Notes: generated by a model not told the origin, from the sequence alone. A stretch of 64,000 nt of DNA from Vibrio hepatarius (GCF_018860525.1 NZ_JAHKPM010000054.1:52928-116927); one strand, 5' to 3'. Counted from the first letter of the stretch, positions 1 to 9,069 are shown. Translations and numbers: made by a program.

Positions 1-762
1 TTGGCGGATGTCGTTCCTGGCTGGGGGCACGTAAGAGGTGCTTCAGCTCTATATTCAGATGTGAAAAAATCTGTATTGAAATCTCAAGACCTCATCACCC
101 AAATATATAAGGGGAGAGGTGTAGAACTACTAAGTGGTCATCCTAGTATTATTTCTAAAGCTCTTGCCCGCCACTCTGCTGCAGGTGCTCTGGGTGGCAT
201 TAAAGACTTTACCCTCACTGTGGCAGGTATTGCTGGAGCTACTGCCGTTGGTGTAGGAACACTCGTCAGTTTTGTCATCAGTGTACTAGAGCGCATTATT
301 AAGCTGGTCGATTTTTTTGTTCAACGTTCGCTACTACAAAACACACTCAGTCGCGCCAAAAAAGAGTGGTTAAACCGTACTTCTAACGCCAGCATGCTCA
401 ATAATCACAAAATGTTTTCCGAATGGTTCCAGAGTGCAGTGATTACTACACCAGTCATCGCAGCACTTGTGATGGGGAGCGGATTTGTTGGCCATCCATA
501 TAGATTTGCTCGGTTGCTGACGCCCAAACTCGAAGCGGTGTCACAAGGTGAATTTGATAAATCTGTCGTTTATATTGATAAACTAAAATCACTATCAACA
601 AAATATGTTCAAGAATATATAGGCAGCTATAAGATAGACTTTACTAGCTCAGATGGCGTAGTGAATGCGAGACTTAATGAGCTTAAAAAGGGAAAAGGAT
701 TACTCGATGGTCATGAGTATGCGATTCAATCATCCCCCCAATATCAAACCACATCGGTTTAG
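1..762 (+). CDS. Unidentified protein, probably cut by the left edge
   Basis: The frame is open from the first base (TTG) to a TAG stop, so the true start may lie outside the window. The 253 visible residues show a Gly/Ala/Val-rich hydrophobic stretch at about residues 68-100 and a second at about 143-165. These could be membrane-inserting helices, and a polar C-terminal third follows. I do not recognise a family. A short hairpin 10 bases after the stop fits a terminator, so this is probably the last gene of a transcript entering from the left. Its relation to the convergent operon on its right is unknown. Confidence 0.6.
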   Translation: MADVVPGWGHVRGASALYSDVKKSVLKSQDLITQIYKGRGVELLSGHPSIISKALARHSAAGALGGIKDFTLTVAGIAGATAVGVGTLVSFVISVLERIIKLVDFFVQRSLLQNTLSRAKKEWLNRTSNASMLNNHKMFSEWFQSAVITTPVIAALVMGSGFVGHPYRFARLLTPKLEAVSQGEFDKSVVYIDKLKSLSTKYVQEYIGSYKIDFTSSDGVVNARLNELKKGKGLLDGHEYAIQSSPQYQTTSV

Positions 763-772
763 GTGATAAAAA

Positions 773-796
773 CCAAGGTGATACCTTGGCTTTATA
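773..796 (+). terminator. Hairpin after the left-edge gene
   Basis: CCAAGGT (773-779) pairs perfectly with ACCTTGG (783-789) across a 3-base loop and is followed by CTTTATATT. A second inverted repeat (TGGGTAAC 798-805 / GTTACCCA 831-838) lies just beyond. The T tract is short, so termination strength is uncertain. Confidence 0.5.
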
Positions 797-863
797 TTGG
801 GTAACAACTAAATTTTATTAAAGGTTGAAAGTTACCCATTCTACTTTGCTCATATCTACATGA

Positions 864-1601
864 TCAGCTCACTGCACTCTCGCCAGCTCCCTTTGCCGAG
901 TGTTCACTTTTCTCAACTAAGTACAAGGTCGATTGTTTCTTGAGTTGTTCCCATTCCTCATCTTCCACAAAGACTCCATTTGCCCAAGCAACTTCTTTAG
1001 TAAAAAGCAACTTATCTGAACTGATATGGCGTGTATAATCTGGAGTATACTTGGGTATCTCAAAGTCATTTGTAGACAACTCGATCACAATCGTATCACC
1101 AAGGCTTGCAGTAAGATTTGAGCTACGTGCATACCATATTTCTGGTGCTGTATTACCTGCATTTAAAATATAAGTCACTTGCTTGGGTTCGGAATAATCA
1201 GTCCAAACAGCTCGACAGGCTTTCCCCTTTTTAGCCAATTTAAGTAACTCACCATGAATGAACCAAGGGTTATGACACTGCTGAAGAGTAATAGAAATAA
1301 ACTTATTGACAGCCATTTTATCAATAGCAAAATCAAGCACACTTGGAAAGTGGCAAGCAACACTACTCGAATGAAGATTAACGTTAAGGCAGCTTTCATT
1401 TTGGTTAGTAACGGTAACAGCACGATCTGCCCCCCAGCTATTTCGTCGACTCGCATTGTTAAAATGGCGAATTCCATCAAGACCAAACATCTGTAAATCC
1501 GCTACCATTGCTGCTATTACATCAGCTTCCCCATATATACGTCTTGCACCCAGAAAAGCCTTCTCTACGGTAGAAACCAACTCATTGTAGGATACAATCA
1601 T
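864..1601 (-). CDS. DUF3726 family protein
   Basis: The 245-residue protein starts with the pattern seen in DUF3726 proteins: S-x-N-E near the N terminus, K-A-x-x-G, then a helix ending L-x-x-F/H-G-L-x-G. The family has no known function to me. There is no signal peptide or membrane segment, so it should be cytosolic. Its ATG overlaps the TGA of the upstream 572-residue gene in ATGA, which implies translational coupling. It is the last gene of the BCCT/M19/aldehyde dehydrogenase operon, so a role in that catabolic pathway is inferred from position only. Confidence 0.75.
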   Translation of the reverse strand: MIVSYNELVSTVEKAFLGARRIYGEADVIAAMVADLQMFGLDGIRHFNNASRRNSWGADRAVTVTNQNESCLNVNLHSSSVACHFPSVLDFAIDKMAVNKFISITLQQCHNPWFIHGELLKLAKKGKACRAVWTDYSEPKQVTYILNAGNTAPEIWYARSSNLTASLGDTIVIELSTNDFEIPKYTPDYTRHISSDKLLFTKEVAWANGVFVEDEEWEQLKKQSTLYLVEKSEHSAKGAGESAVS

Positions 1602-3316
1602 ACTTTTGGCTCCTTAACTGGATTGCTACATGGCATCAATGGGAATAGCCAATTTTCATTCATTTCAGTTAACTCAAGATCACTAAATAGAGGGGCACCC
1701 TGATAAAAAGTAACCCGTACCCAACGATCAGATCTTGGATCAAATTTGGTTGCACCGAGAATTGCCAATTTGCAACGCAGTAAATGAATAGGCAATGCAT
1801 CCTGCCTAAGGACATTAACTTGAATCTCTCCCATTTCACCTTGTGCCATTGTCCAAACTCTACGCGCTATGGTTCGATATTGTGGATAATGCAATAGAAA
1901 CTGTGCGATGGTGGATTTAGAAGCGTACTTACAAAGTGCGAAATAGAATCGATTAACTTGACGACCAATATCTAATGGTAACTCTTTCTCTTCGCCATAT
2001 TCTTGACCACGAACACCTAACCTTGGTTCTTCTTTATCTTGAGAGCGGTACCAGAACCAATAATTATTCTCTGGCAGAGAGAAGTCTTCATCGATTGCCC
2101 AGCGATACTTTTTTTTCAGAAGCATAATTAAATCATCAACGGATTTCTGAGCGCAAATGGTCAAGTTCTCCTCTGCATTCATCAGTTCTTCTAGCTCATC
2201 CACTTGTTTGGGATACATTTCTATCAAGCAAGAAAGTACCACTTCCTGAGTTTCGACACTAAACTGATGAAAGTACTTAAGGCTATCCCGCCATGGCCGT
2301 TCTTGGCTAACCTTGACTGTTAGGTCTTGGATGATGCTGATGAGTTCAACCATAGTTTTATGATTTGACTCAGCTTGATCTGTATTAATAGTCTTTGTCT
2401 GTTTTAAGTGCTTGACTGCTTGATCAAGTAGTTTGCAAAAACTTGACTGCGAATCAGGATCACAATGCATAGACAAAACCCGCGCTACCGCTTTTTCTCG
2501 CGCCGTCATCCATTGATTTACAATACAGGGGTGGTTAACCAGATAAGGTGCCATACCCAAGCCGGTCGCATTGCCAATACCCAAATAACGCCTGAGTCTT
2601 TTGTCAAGTTTTACCGCTTTATCTCCACCAACCTGCTTAGCAAGGTAATTGACCCAATCTAAGCTAAATTCTCTTAAGAGATATACCGCACACATTTGAG
2701 CACTAAAGGAATGTCGAAAATCAGTATTGGTCTCGAGTAGTTTGAAATCAGCAATACCAAACTTACCATTTCCATATACAGCCGTTGTGCGTAGAACATA
2801 TCCAGCCTCTGCGAGTAAATCAGGTAGAGGCTGTTCACCTTTAGCTAAGTTAGTAACAAGATGACTAAACACTCGTACACTTTTATTCGCCCGTCCAAGT
2901 ACTAGCACTTTATTTCGGAATCTCCCGGCTTCCTGTAGAGGAACATTAGCACGCAATTGCGCCATAAGTTGTTCGTCAAGATCACCCATGATGAGTGCAA
3001 ATGTAACATCCCACTTTTCAGCAATAACTCTATCATTTCGTTCTGTATCATTGATCTCGTCGCAAAAAACCACCAAGTGATAACTGTTTTTAACTGTCGT
3101 TAATTGATACACAACATACCCAAACCCCAATGGATTAAGCTGCCACTGTGTGCGAGTTAACTGCCATTTTTGACGTGCCATTTTACGAATCAGACTACGT
3201 GAAAAGCTGATTCTATTTTGGTGCATAGCGCCTAGCCTTTCTGGAGCCATTACAATATCTGCATCGCGCAGTGACGTATTTATATCAGTAGTTTCATGTG
3301 CATCCATTTTACTCAC
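1598..3316 (-). CDS. Unknown 572-aa cytosolic protein of the BCCT operon
   Basis: I do not recognise a family. The protein is soluble-looking, with no signal peptide or clear membrane segment. It has a mixed alpha/beta N-terminal half, an acidic helical middle (about residues 290-390) and a C-terminal region rich in aromatic and Arg residues. It lies 47 bases after the BCCT transporter gene and overlaps the DUF3726 gene by 4 bases. A GTG start (3316) and an ATG three codons later (3307) are both possible; a GAGGTAGTGAG stretch just upstream favours the ATG slightly. Size and tight linkage suggest a partner or enzyme specific to this pathway. Confidence 0.7.
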   Translation of the reverse strand: MSKMDAHETTDINTSLRDADIVMAPERLGAMHQNRISFSRSLIRKMARQKWQLTRTQWQLNPLGFGYVVYQLTTVKNSYHLVVFCDEINDTERNDRVIAEKWDVTFALIMGDLDEQLMAQLRANVPLQEAGRFRNKVLVLGRANKSVRVFSHLVTNLAKGEQPLPDLLAEAGYVLRTTAVYGNGKFGIADFKLLETNTDFRHSFSAQMCAVYLLREFSLDWVNYLAKQVGGDKAVKLDKRLRRYLGIGNATGLGMAPYLVNHPCIVNQWMTAREKAVARVLSMHCDPDSQSSFCKLLDQAVKHLKQTKTINTDQAESNHKTMVELISIIQDLTVKVSQERPWRDSLKYFHQFSVETQEVVLSCLIEMYPKQVDELEELMNAEENLTICAQKSVDDLIMLLKKKYRWAIDEDFSLPENNYWFWYRSQDKEEPRLGVRGQEYGEEKELPLDIGRQVNRFYFALCKYASKSTIAQFLLHYPQYRTIARRVWTMAQGEMGEIQVNVLRQDALPIHLLRCKLAILGATKFDPRSDRWVRVTFYQGAPLFSDLELTEMNENWLFPLMPCSNPVKEPKV

Positions 3317-3363
3317 TACCTCTTGTTGTTATAGAAAGATTGTAATTTTTATATTGTGCCGTC

Positions 3364-4941
3364 TTATAAGCCCTGCTCTTTGGCCATACGTAATGCAAAC
3401 TGAGGAGCATTCCATAATGAAGGAAGTAAAATGAGCGAAACGGGTACCGCTGTAATCACGATAAAAGACTGCAATGCAGAGATTCCACCTGAACCTAATG
3501 AAATCAATATCAAAGCCGTTACACCCATCATGACTCCCCAGAATGTTCTAACTAAAGCATTGGGCTCAGTATCGCCACTAATGACTACGCTAATGGTGTA
3601 AGTCATCGAGTCACCCGTTGTGACAATAAAAATAGTAGTGAGAATTAAAAATAAGACGGAGACCACCATGGGAAAAGGCAGTTGTTGCGTCAAGGCTAGT
3701 AATGCCCCGGGTAAATTGAAACCTTCAAACGCGTTACTAATACTTCCAGGTTGTGCAATTTCGAAAGCTAATCCTGAACCACCCACTATGGTGAACCAAA
3801 AACAGGTTGTTAATGGCGCGATAATACTGATGGTGACAATAACTTTTCGAATACTCCTTCCTCGTGAAATTCTTGCAATGAAAATGGCCATCATTGGTCC
3901 ATAACCAAGAAACCAGCCCCAGAAAAATACCGTCCACCAACTGAGCCAACCCTCATCACCGCGATAAGTTGCCATTGGAATAAAGGTATCAAGCATGGTT
4001 CCCACACCTTGAATGTAACCATTAAAAATGAAGTCTGTGGGGCCAAACACTAAGATGTAAATCATTAAAGCAATTGCTAACATCACGTTATATCGACTTA
4101 GTATTTGCATGCCTCTATGTAAACCACTCAATGCAGACAATGTATAAAGTGTTATTGCAGACAAAACGATAATAAGTTGGGTAACAAACCCATCTGGAAT
4201 ATCAAAAAGTGAATTTAACGCATAGCTAACCTGCAAGCCGAGAAAGCCAATTGGCCCTATAGTCCCTGCAGCTACAGCAACAATACAGCAAGCATCAATA
4301 AGCGCCCCCGTATGACCATTTAGTGCTCTTTCCCCTAGAATTGGATAAAGTAGAATCCGTGGTTTTAGTGGATACCCTTTGTCATAGTGAAGGTGCATGA
4401 CCACAATCGATGTCAAACTGCCTACAATTGACCATGCCAGAAAACCCCAGTGCATAAAAGATTGCGAGAGTGCATTAATGGCAAGTTGATAAGAGTTTCT
4501 TTCTTCAGAATAGAGCGGTGGAGGGCTAACAAAATGTGCTATAGGTTCTGCTGCTGCCCAAAAGACACCGCCACCTGCCAATAATGTACAGAAAATGATC
4601 GCTGTCCAGCGAAAGGCATCCATATCAGGCTTTCTGGTTCCACCCAGAATTACCTTGCCCGTTTTTCCTGCTGCAAGTCCCAACGCAATAAGAAATGTTA
4701 AAAGCAATAACAGTTGCCAATATGGGCCAAATACCTTGACTGACCAAGAGAAACCAGTCGTCACTATTGAGGTAAGCAATTTACCGTCGTATAGTGCCAA
4801 GCAAACAAACAAAGCAATAAATCCGCCGCTATACCAAAACGCTGGATTCTTTAACCCAAGCCTGTCCAGAGAATTTTTTTTACTAGTAACATAGTGTTCA
4901 TCAGGTGCCGAAACACTTATGCCGTGAGGTAAAGTAGACAT
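3364..4941 (-). CDS. BCCT family transporter
   Basis: A 525-residue inner-membrane protein with about 12 hydrophobic segments. It belongs to the betaine/carnitine/choline transporter family, shown by the family signature W-T-V-F-F-W-G-W followed by the conserved loop A-R-I-S-R-G-R-S-I-R, and by A-A-A-E-P-I-A-H-F in the region that is normally a Gly-rich helix before E-P. The aromatic-box region (F-W-G-W-F-L-G-Y) and the Gly-rich helix (L-A-G-G-G-V-F-W) differ from glycine betaine carriers, so the substrate is probably another trimethylammonium or zwitterionic compound. The start is supported by GGAG 7 bases upstream of ATG. It sits mid-operon between the M19-like gene and the unknown 572-aa gene. 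Confidence 0.9.
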   Translation of the reverse strand: MSTLPHGISVSAPDEHYVTSKKNSLDRLGLKNPAFWYSGGFIALFVCLALYDGKLLTSIVTTGFSWSVKVFGPYWQLLLLLTFLIALGLAAGKTGKVILGGTRKPDMDAFRWTAIIFCTLLAGGGVFWAAAEPIAHFVSPPPLYSEERNSYQLAINALSQSFMHWGFLAWSIVGSLTSIVVMHLHYDKGYPLKPRILLYPILGERALNGHTGALIDACCIVAVAAGTIGPIGFLGLQVSYALNSLFDIPDGFVTQLIIVLSAITLYTLSALSGLHRGMQILSRYNVMLAIALMIYILVFGPTDFIFNGYIQGVGTMLDTFIPMATYRGDEGWLSWWTVFFWGWFLGYGPMMAIFIARISRGRSIRKVIVTISIIAPLTTCFWFTIVGGSGLAFEIAQPGSISNAFEGFNLPGALLALTQQLPFPMVVSVLFLILTTIFIVTTGDSMTYTISVVISGDTEPNALVRTFWGVMMGVTALILISLGSGGISALQSFIVITAVPVSLILLPSLWNAPQFALRMAKEQGL

Positions 4942-5041
4942 AATCTGACTCCAAAAAAGTTTTACTTATTATGTTGTTGTAGAAAACCAACCATCGAACA
5001 ACTCAATGGAAGGTTGAGCTACGTTTTCGTTTTAGGCTGGC

Positions 5042-6031
5042 TTATAAATGGGCCTCAAGTCCCTGATCTAGAAAAGAGAACCAATTTTCTCCGAGTATTT
5101 TTGCTGTTTCATGCGAACTAAAACCACAATCGAGTAATCCGTTGTAGATATTTTCCATACCCTGACTACCGCTAAACCAAGGCAAATTATCAGGCCATCC
5201 TGCATTCGCAGAGGATCCTTCGCCATAATCCATCAATTTTGACCAACGGCCATTGCGCATCCACTCCAATACATGCTGAGGCTGGTTTAGGCATAAGTCA
5301 CTGCCAATACCGAGATGTTCCACACCATATAACTCAGCAGTTTCAGCGACCATTTGACAGAAGTCTTCCAACGAACATTGACTCCCATTAGGTAGGTGAA
5401 ACGGGTATAAACTAAACCCAATCAAGCCACCACGTTCAGTAAGCGCTTTAATGACAGTTTTTGATTTATTACGTCGAGCATCATGGGCAAAGCTTGGGTT
5501 TGCATGGCTAATACAGATAGGGCGAGATGAGAGTTCAATTGCTTCAAGTGTTGAACGTTCAGCACTGTGGGACATGTCAATAATCATCCCTACTCGGTTC
5601 ATTTCTTCAATGGCCTGTCGACCAAAGCGAGTGACACCAGCATCGTCTTGTTCATAGCACCCTGTCGCAAGTAAGCTTTGGTTATTATACGTGAGTTGCA
5701 TAACCAATAGCCCCTGACGTCGCATTACCTCAATCAGACCAATTTCATCCTCAATAGGTGAACAGTTTTGTGCTCCAAAAAAGATACCCACTTTGCCTTG
5801 CCGCTTTGCAAGCTCTACATCGGCCATTGAAAGAACCGGCATAATCAAATCTGAGTTTTGCTCAAAGTGCATATTCCACTGCGCAAAACGAGTTAACGTT
5901 TGACGGGCATTCTCGTGGTAAGCAATCGTCGCATGCACTGCAGTAATTCCACTTGCAAGTAATGTTTGAAAATACTCTCTATTCCAATGACAATATTGCA
6001 GTCCATCGATGATAATTCGCTCTTTATACAT
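5042..6031 (-). CDS. M19 (renal dipeptidase) family protein with altered metal site
   Basis: About 330 residues with the TIM-barrel amidohydrolase layout of the M19 membrane dipeptidase family. It keeps D-M-S-H (His155), I-S-H-A-N-P (His176) and G-I-G-S-D near residue 245. The first metal motif, normally D-G-H-x-D at the N terminus, is instead I-D-G-L-Q-Y-C, and the bridging Glu position (usual I-E-G-G) reads A-Q-N-C with Gln88. Two classic zinc-ligand positions are therefore lost and a normal binuclear dipeptidase is unlikely. No signal peptide or lipobox is present, so it should be cytosolic. The ATG at 6031 is chosen because AGGAG sits 5 bases upstream; a GTG six bases earlier is in frame. 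Related M19-like proteins are known in dimethylglycine/betaine loci of Pseudomonas. Confidence 0.8.
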   Translation of the reverse strand: MYKERIIIDGLQYCHWNREYFQTLLASGITAVHATIAYHENARQTLTRFAQWNMHFEQNSDLIMPVLSMADVELAKRQGKVGIFFGAQNCSPIEDEIGLIEVMRRQGLLVMQLTYNNQSLLATGCYEQDDAGVTRFGRQAIEEMNRVGMIIDMSHSAERSTLEAIELSSRPICISHANPSFAHDARRNKSKTVIKALTERGGLIGFSLYPFHLPNGSQCSLEDFCQMVAETAELYGVEHLGIGSDLCLNQPQHVLEWMRNGRWSKLMDYGEGSSANAGWPDNLPWFSGSQGMENIYNGLLDCGFSSHETAKILGENWFSFLDQGLEAHL

Positions 6032-6096
6032 AACCACTCCTCAATAATTTGTATTCTTTTCATACATAAAGCAGCCTTGTCACTGCTTGAGAAAAA

Positions 6097-7557
6097 TTAG
6101 TAAGGGCGCTGATAAGCGGTTTTAACAACGGTGTAAAATTCTTTGGCATATTGTCCTTGTTCACGAGGACCAAAACTGGATTCCTTCCGTCCACCAAATG
6201 GAACATGGTAATCTGTTCCTGCGGTTGGAAGATTGACCATCACGCATCCTGTTTGAGCCTGTTGCTTAAAGATGGCGCTTGTTCGTAAACTCTGTGTGAT
6301 AATGCCTCCGGTTAACCCAAAACGAGTGTCATTGGTAACCTGAATGGCTTCCTCCAAATCTTTTACTCGTATTACACTCGCCATTGGTGCGAAAACTTCT
6401 TCTTGATTCACTTCCCAGGCATTTTCAGTGTTGATGAATAAAGTTGGAGACATGTAGTAACCTTGATGTTTTAGCGTTAAACGTTCTCCACCAAAAGCTA
6501 ACTCCGCACCACTTTGGCGAGCCTTTTCTACCCAACTTAAATTAGCTGCTAATTGCTCGCCATCAACCACTGGCCCCATAAAAATGCCATCTTCTAAGGC
6601 ATGTCCAACCTTAATTTCACTCATACGTTTTATTAGCGCTTCAACATAGGCGTCGTGGACATCATTCATTACGACAATGCGAGATGAAGCCGTACATTTC
6701 TGCCCTGCCCCAGAAAATGATCCTGCAATGGTCGCTTCGACAGCAATTTGAATATCAGCATCATCAGCGATCACTAGTGCATTATTACTGCCCATTTCTA
6801 ACTGACAACGAACAAAGTTTGGGGCCGTTGCCGCTGCAACTTTTCGTCCTGTATCTACCGAACCAGTAAAGCTGACACCATTCACATCAGATGAATTAAT
6901 TAAGGCATTCCCAACTTCGGATCCAGTACCTAATACCAAGTTGAACGTACCTGCAGGCATTCCTTGACGATGAATTATTTCAGTCAATGCAACGGCACTC
7001 GCTGGGGTTAGGTTTGCCGGCTTCCACACCACGCTATTACCAAATGCAAGCGCAGGTGCAATTTTCCAAGCAGCGGTCGCGGTGGGAAAATTCCAAGGAG
7101 ATATAATTGCCACTACACCTAATGCCTCACGCGTCACCTCAACCGATACTCCAGGGCGCACAGACAACGCGCTATCACCCATTTGACGTAATACTTCAGC
7201 CGCAAAGTATTGGAAAAACTGCCCAGCTCGATAAATTTCTCCACGCCCCTCAGCAAATGGCTTACCCTCTTCACGAGAAAGTATCTCACCCAGTTCATCA
7301 CAACGAGTTATAAGCTCATCTCCAATCGCTTGTAAAATGGACTGCTTATGTTCAATTGGTGTTTTTTCCCATGTCGGTTGTGCTTGTTTCGCCGCCAAGA
7401 TAGCTTGTTGGACTTGCCATTCACTGGCTTGGGAAAACTCCCCTAAACTTTCGCTAATATCAGAAGGGTTAATATTTAGGACTGCACTTTCACCTGCTTG
7501 CCACTCCCCTTGAATGTAAAGTGACTGCTCTGGTTTAACTTTATCAAATAAGCTCAT
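6097..7557 (-). CDS. Aldehyde dehydrogenase, ketoglutarate-semialdehyde dehydrogenase-like
   Basis: NAD(P)-dependent aldehyde dehydrogenase of about 486 residues. Seen: S-P-W-N-F-P in the cofactor domain, F-T-G-S-V nucleotide loop, L-E-M-G-S-N-N general base motif, and G-A-G-Q-K-C-T with the catalytic Cys. The C terminus has D-Y-H-V-P-F-G-G-R-K and G-P-R-E-Q-G, then E-F-Y-T-V-V-K-T-A-Y. That C-terminal pattern is typical of type III 2-oxoglutarate-semialdehyde (2,5-dioxovalerate) dehydrogenases used in hydroxyproline and sugar-acid breakdown, but the exact aldehyde is not proven. The start at 7557 is preferred over the ATG two codons earlier because AAGGA is then at proper distance. Second gene of the operon after RidA. 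Confidence 0.9.
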   Translation of the reverse strand: MSLFDKVKPEQSLYIQGEWQAGESAVLNINPSDISESLGEFSQASEWQVQQAILAAKQAQPTWEKTPIEHKQSILQAIGDELITRCDELGEILSREEGKPFAEGRGEIYRAGQFFQYFAAEVLRQMGDSALSVRPGVSVEVTREALGVVAIISPWNFPTATAAWKIAPALAFGNSVVWKPANLTPASAVALTEIIHRQGMPAGTFNLVLGTGSEVGNALINSSDVNGVSFTGSVDTGRKVAAATAPNFVRCQLEMGSNNALVIADDADIQIAVEATIAGSFSGAGQKCTASSRIVVMNDVHDAYVEALIKRMSEIKVGHALEDGIFMGPVVDGEQLAANLSWVEKARQSGAELAFGGERLTLKHQGYYMSPTLFINTENAWEVNQEEVFAPMASVIRVKDLEEAIQVTNDTRFGLTGGIITQSLRTSAIFKQQAQTGCVMVNLPTAGTDYHVPFGGRKESSFGPREQGQYAKEFYTVVKTAYQRPY

Positions 7558-7586
7558 ATACATTTCCTTTAAAGATTTCTTAACTT

Positions 7587-8012
7587 TTAAATAGATTCAT
7601 TACTCGATGTTGAAAGGTTTTTTGGGTTGGCAACTGCATAAACCACAAATTCGACAAACATTTCTTCTCTTGCCAAGCCCGACACTATGACTGCGGCTCG
7701 ATTAGGAAATGGTGCGCGAAAATATTGTGCGTAAATCCGATTAACACTCTCCAAGTACTGCCTGTCAGTCACATAAATCATGACTTGGAGTACCGAATCC
7801 AGAGATTCACCGGCACACTCTAAGGTATGTACTAGGTTGCTAAATACTTGGTGAGTTTGCGCTTCAATACCACCACTAACGACAACCCCATCAGCATCAA
7901 TGGGAATTTGTGCCGTATATAAAGTACTCCCTCCAACAATGGCCCACTCAAGAGGTGCCTTTGATGCAAATAAAGAGGTGTCAATCGGGTGTTTTTGTCT
8001 TTTAGTATTCAT
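7587..8012 (-). CDS. RidA family (YjgF/UK114) protein
   Basis: 141 residues with the RidA fold signature: a G-x-x-x-x-Q-T-H-Q-V-F-S-N segment, a central D-S-V-L-Q-V-M-I-Y-V-T-D strand, and F-P-N-R-A-A-V-I-V-S-G-L-A near the C terminus. RidA proteins hydrolyse reactive enamine/imine intermediates to keto compounds and ammonia, and the conserved Arg in P-N-R-A-A is the substrate-carboxylate-binding residue in the family. It is the first gene of the operon, 154 bases from the divergent LysR gene. Its presence suggests an imine or enamine is formed in the pathway, for example by oxidation of a cyclic or secondary amine. Cytosolic. Confidence 0.88.
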   Translation of the reverse strand: MNTKRQKHPIDTSLFASKAPLEWAIVGGSTLYTAQIPIDADGVVVSGGIEAQTHQVFSNLVHTLECAGESLDSVLQVMIYVTDRQYLESVNRIYAQYFRAPFPNRAAVIVSGLAREEMFVEFVVYAVANPKNLSTSSNESI

Positions 8013-8102
8013 GGATCCTTAACCTTTGTTACATCATTGTTTTACAAAAGTTAAATCCTGCACTTTGACATTCGATAAATCTAACGGTAAATTTATTACA
8101 CT

Positions 8103-8121
8103 TGATAAGTAAAACTTATCA
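8103..8121. promoter_or_regulatory. Perfect palindrome, likely LysR operator
   Basis: TGATAAGT-AAA-ACTTATCA is a perfect 8-bp inverted repeat with a 3-base centre. It contains a T-N11-A pattern typical of LysR-type operators. It lies in the 154-base divergent region, about 45 bases upstream of the LysR start and 90 bases from the RidA start. Confidence 0.5.
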
Positions 8122-8166
8122 TTATATCCCTAAGTCAGTAACTACAATGCACTTGGAGACAAACAA

Positions 8167-9045
8167 GTGAGTATTAAGCTACAACAATTAAGGCATTTTG
8201 TGATGGTCGTCGAGGAAGGAGGTTTTCGTGCAGCTTCCCATAGAGCTAGTCGCTCTCAAGCTGCGCTATCGACATCAATAAAAGAGTTGGAAAAAATTCT
8301 TGGCCAGCCGTTATTCGAATCGGGAAATAAATCAAAATTAACCCCTTTTGGAAAAATCTGTTTACCCAAGGTTGAACGATTTATAAATATCTATATTGCA
8401 TTGGATAATGATTTACGTGCTGCCGCTGCTGGCCAACAAGGAAGAATCAGTATTGCGAGCGTCCCATCTGTAGCAGCAAAACTTATTCCAAACATATTGG
8501 GTGAGTTTAATCAAAAATACCCCAATGTAGAGGTGAGTTTGATTGATGATAATGCTGCTGGGGTTGAATCAAGGTTGTTATCAGGAGAGGTCGATCTCGC
8601 AATAGGTAATCACTCTAGTGTTAATGAACATAATATTGATTTAACACCATTGATGTCTGATCCCGTGGGGGTCGTATGCAAGCATGACAATCCTCTTGCG
8701 AGTGCTCAGCAAGGCGTTGATTGGCAGACCATACAAAAACAGCCCTTTATTCGTAATGGTACCTGCAGCTTACTTGATTCAACCCCAGCTAGAACGTTAA
8801 GCCAGAAAGCGCTGTATTCAGTTGAAAATATTACTTCACTCTTTTCTGTTCTGGAATTAGGTATAGGGATAACGACCCTGCCTAAACTTGCATTTCCAAC
8901 CAAGCAAACCTCTCTCGTTTGGCTACCATTAGTAGAACCAAAAATAGAAAGAAAAATTGGGGTGTTCACCCTTAAAGACACAACCATGTCTCCACAAGCG
9001 CAAGCATTTCATGAACTATGTATTAAGCATTTAAGTGGTAGATAA
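8167..9045 (+). CDS. LysR-type transcriptional regulator
   Basis: 292 residues. The N-terminal winged helix-turn-helix covers about residues 3-60 (L-R-H-F-V-x-V-V-E-E-G-G-F-R-A-A-S, then S-Q-A-A-L-S-T-S-I-K-E-L-E and the G-x-P-L-F-E wing), and a periplasmic-binding-protein-like effector domain covers about 90-290. The GTG start is supported by GGAG nine bases upstream. It is divergent from the RidA/ALDH/M19/BCCT operon, and the palindrome between them is the likely binding site, so it should be the pathway regulator. Its stop is 25 bases from the stop of the convergent aldolase gene. Confidence 0.9.
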   Translation: MSIKLQQLRHFVMVVEEGGFRAASHRASRSQAALSTSIKELEKILGQPLFESGNKSKLTPFGKICLPKVERFINIYIALDNDLRAAAAGQQGRISIASVPSVAAKLIPNILGEFNQKYPNVEVSLIDDNAAGVESRLLSGEVDLAIGNHSSVNEHNIDLTPLMSDPVGVVCKHDNPLASAQQGVDWQTIQKQPFIRNGTCSLLDSTPARTLSQKALYSVENITSLFSVLELGIGITTLPKLAFPTKQTSLVWLPLVEPKIERKIGVFTLKDTTMSPQAQAFHELCIKHLSGR

Positions 9046-9069
9046 ATTAATTAAATCGCGCAATACAAG

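Noticed and set aside
1175..1496. ORFs on both strands inside the DUF3726 gene
   Set aside because: They overlap a gene with family pattern and operon context; no independent start signals.
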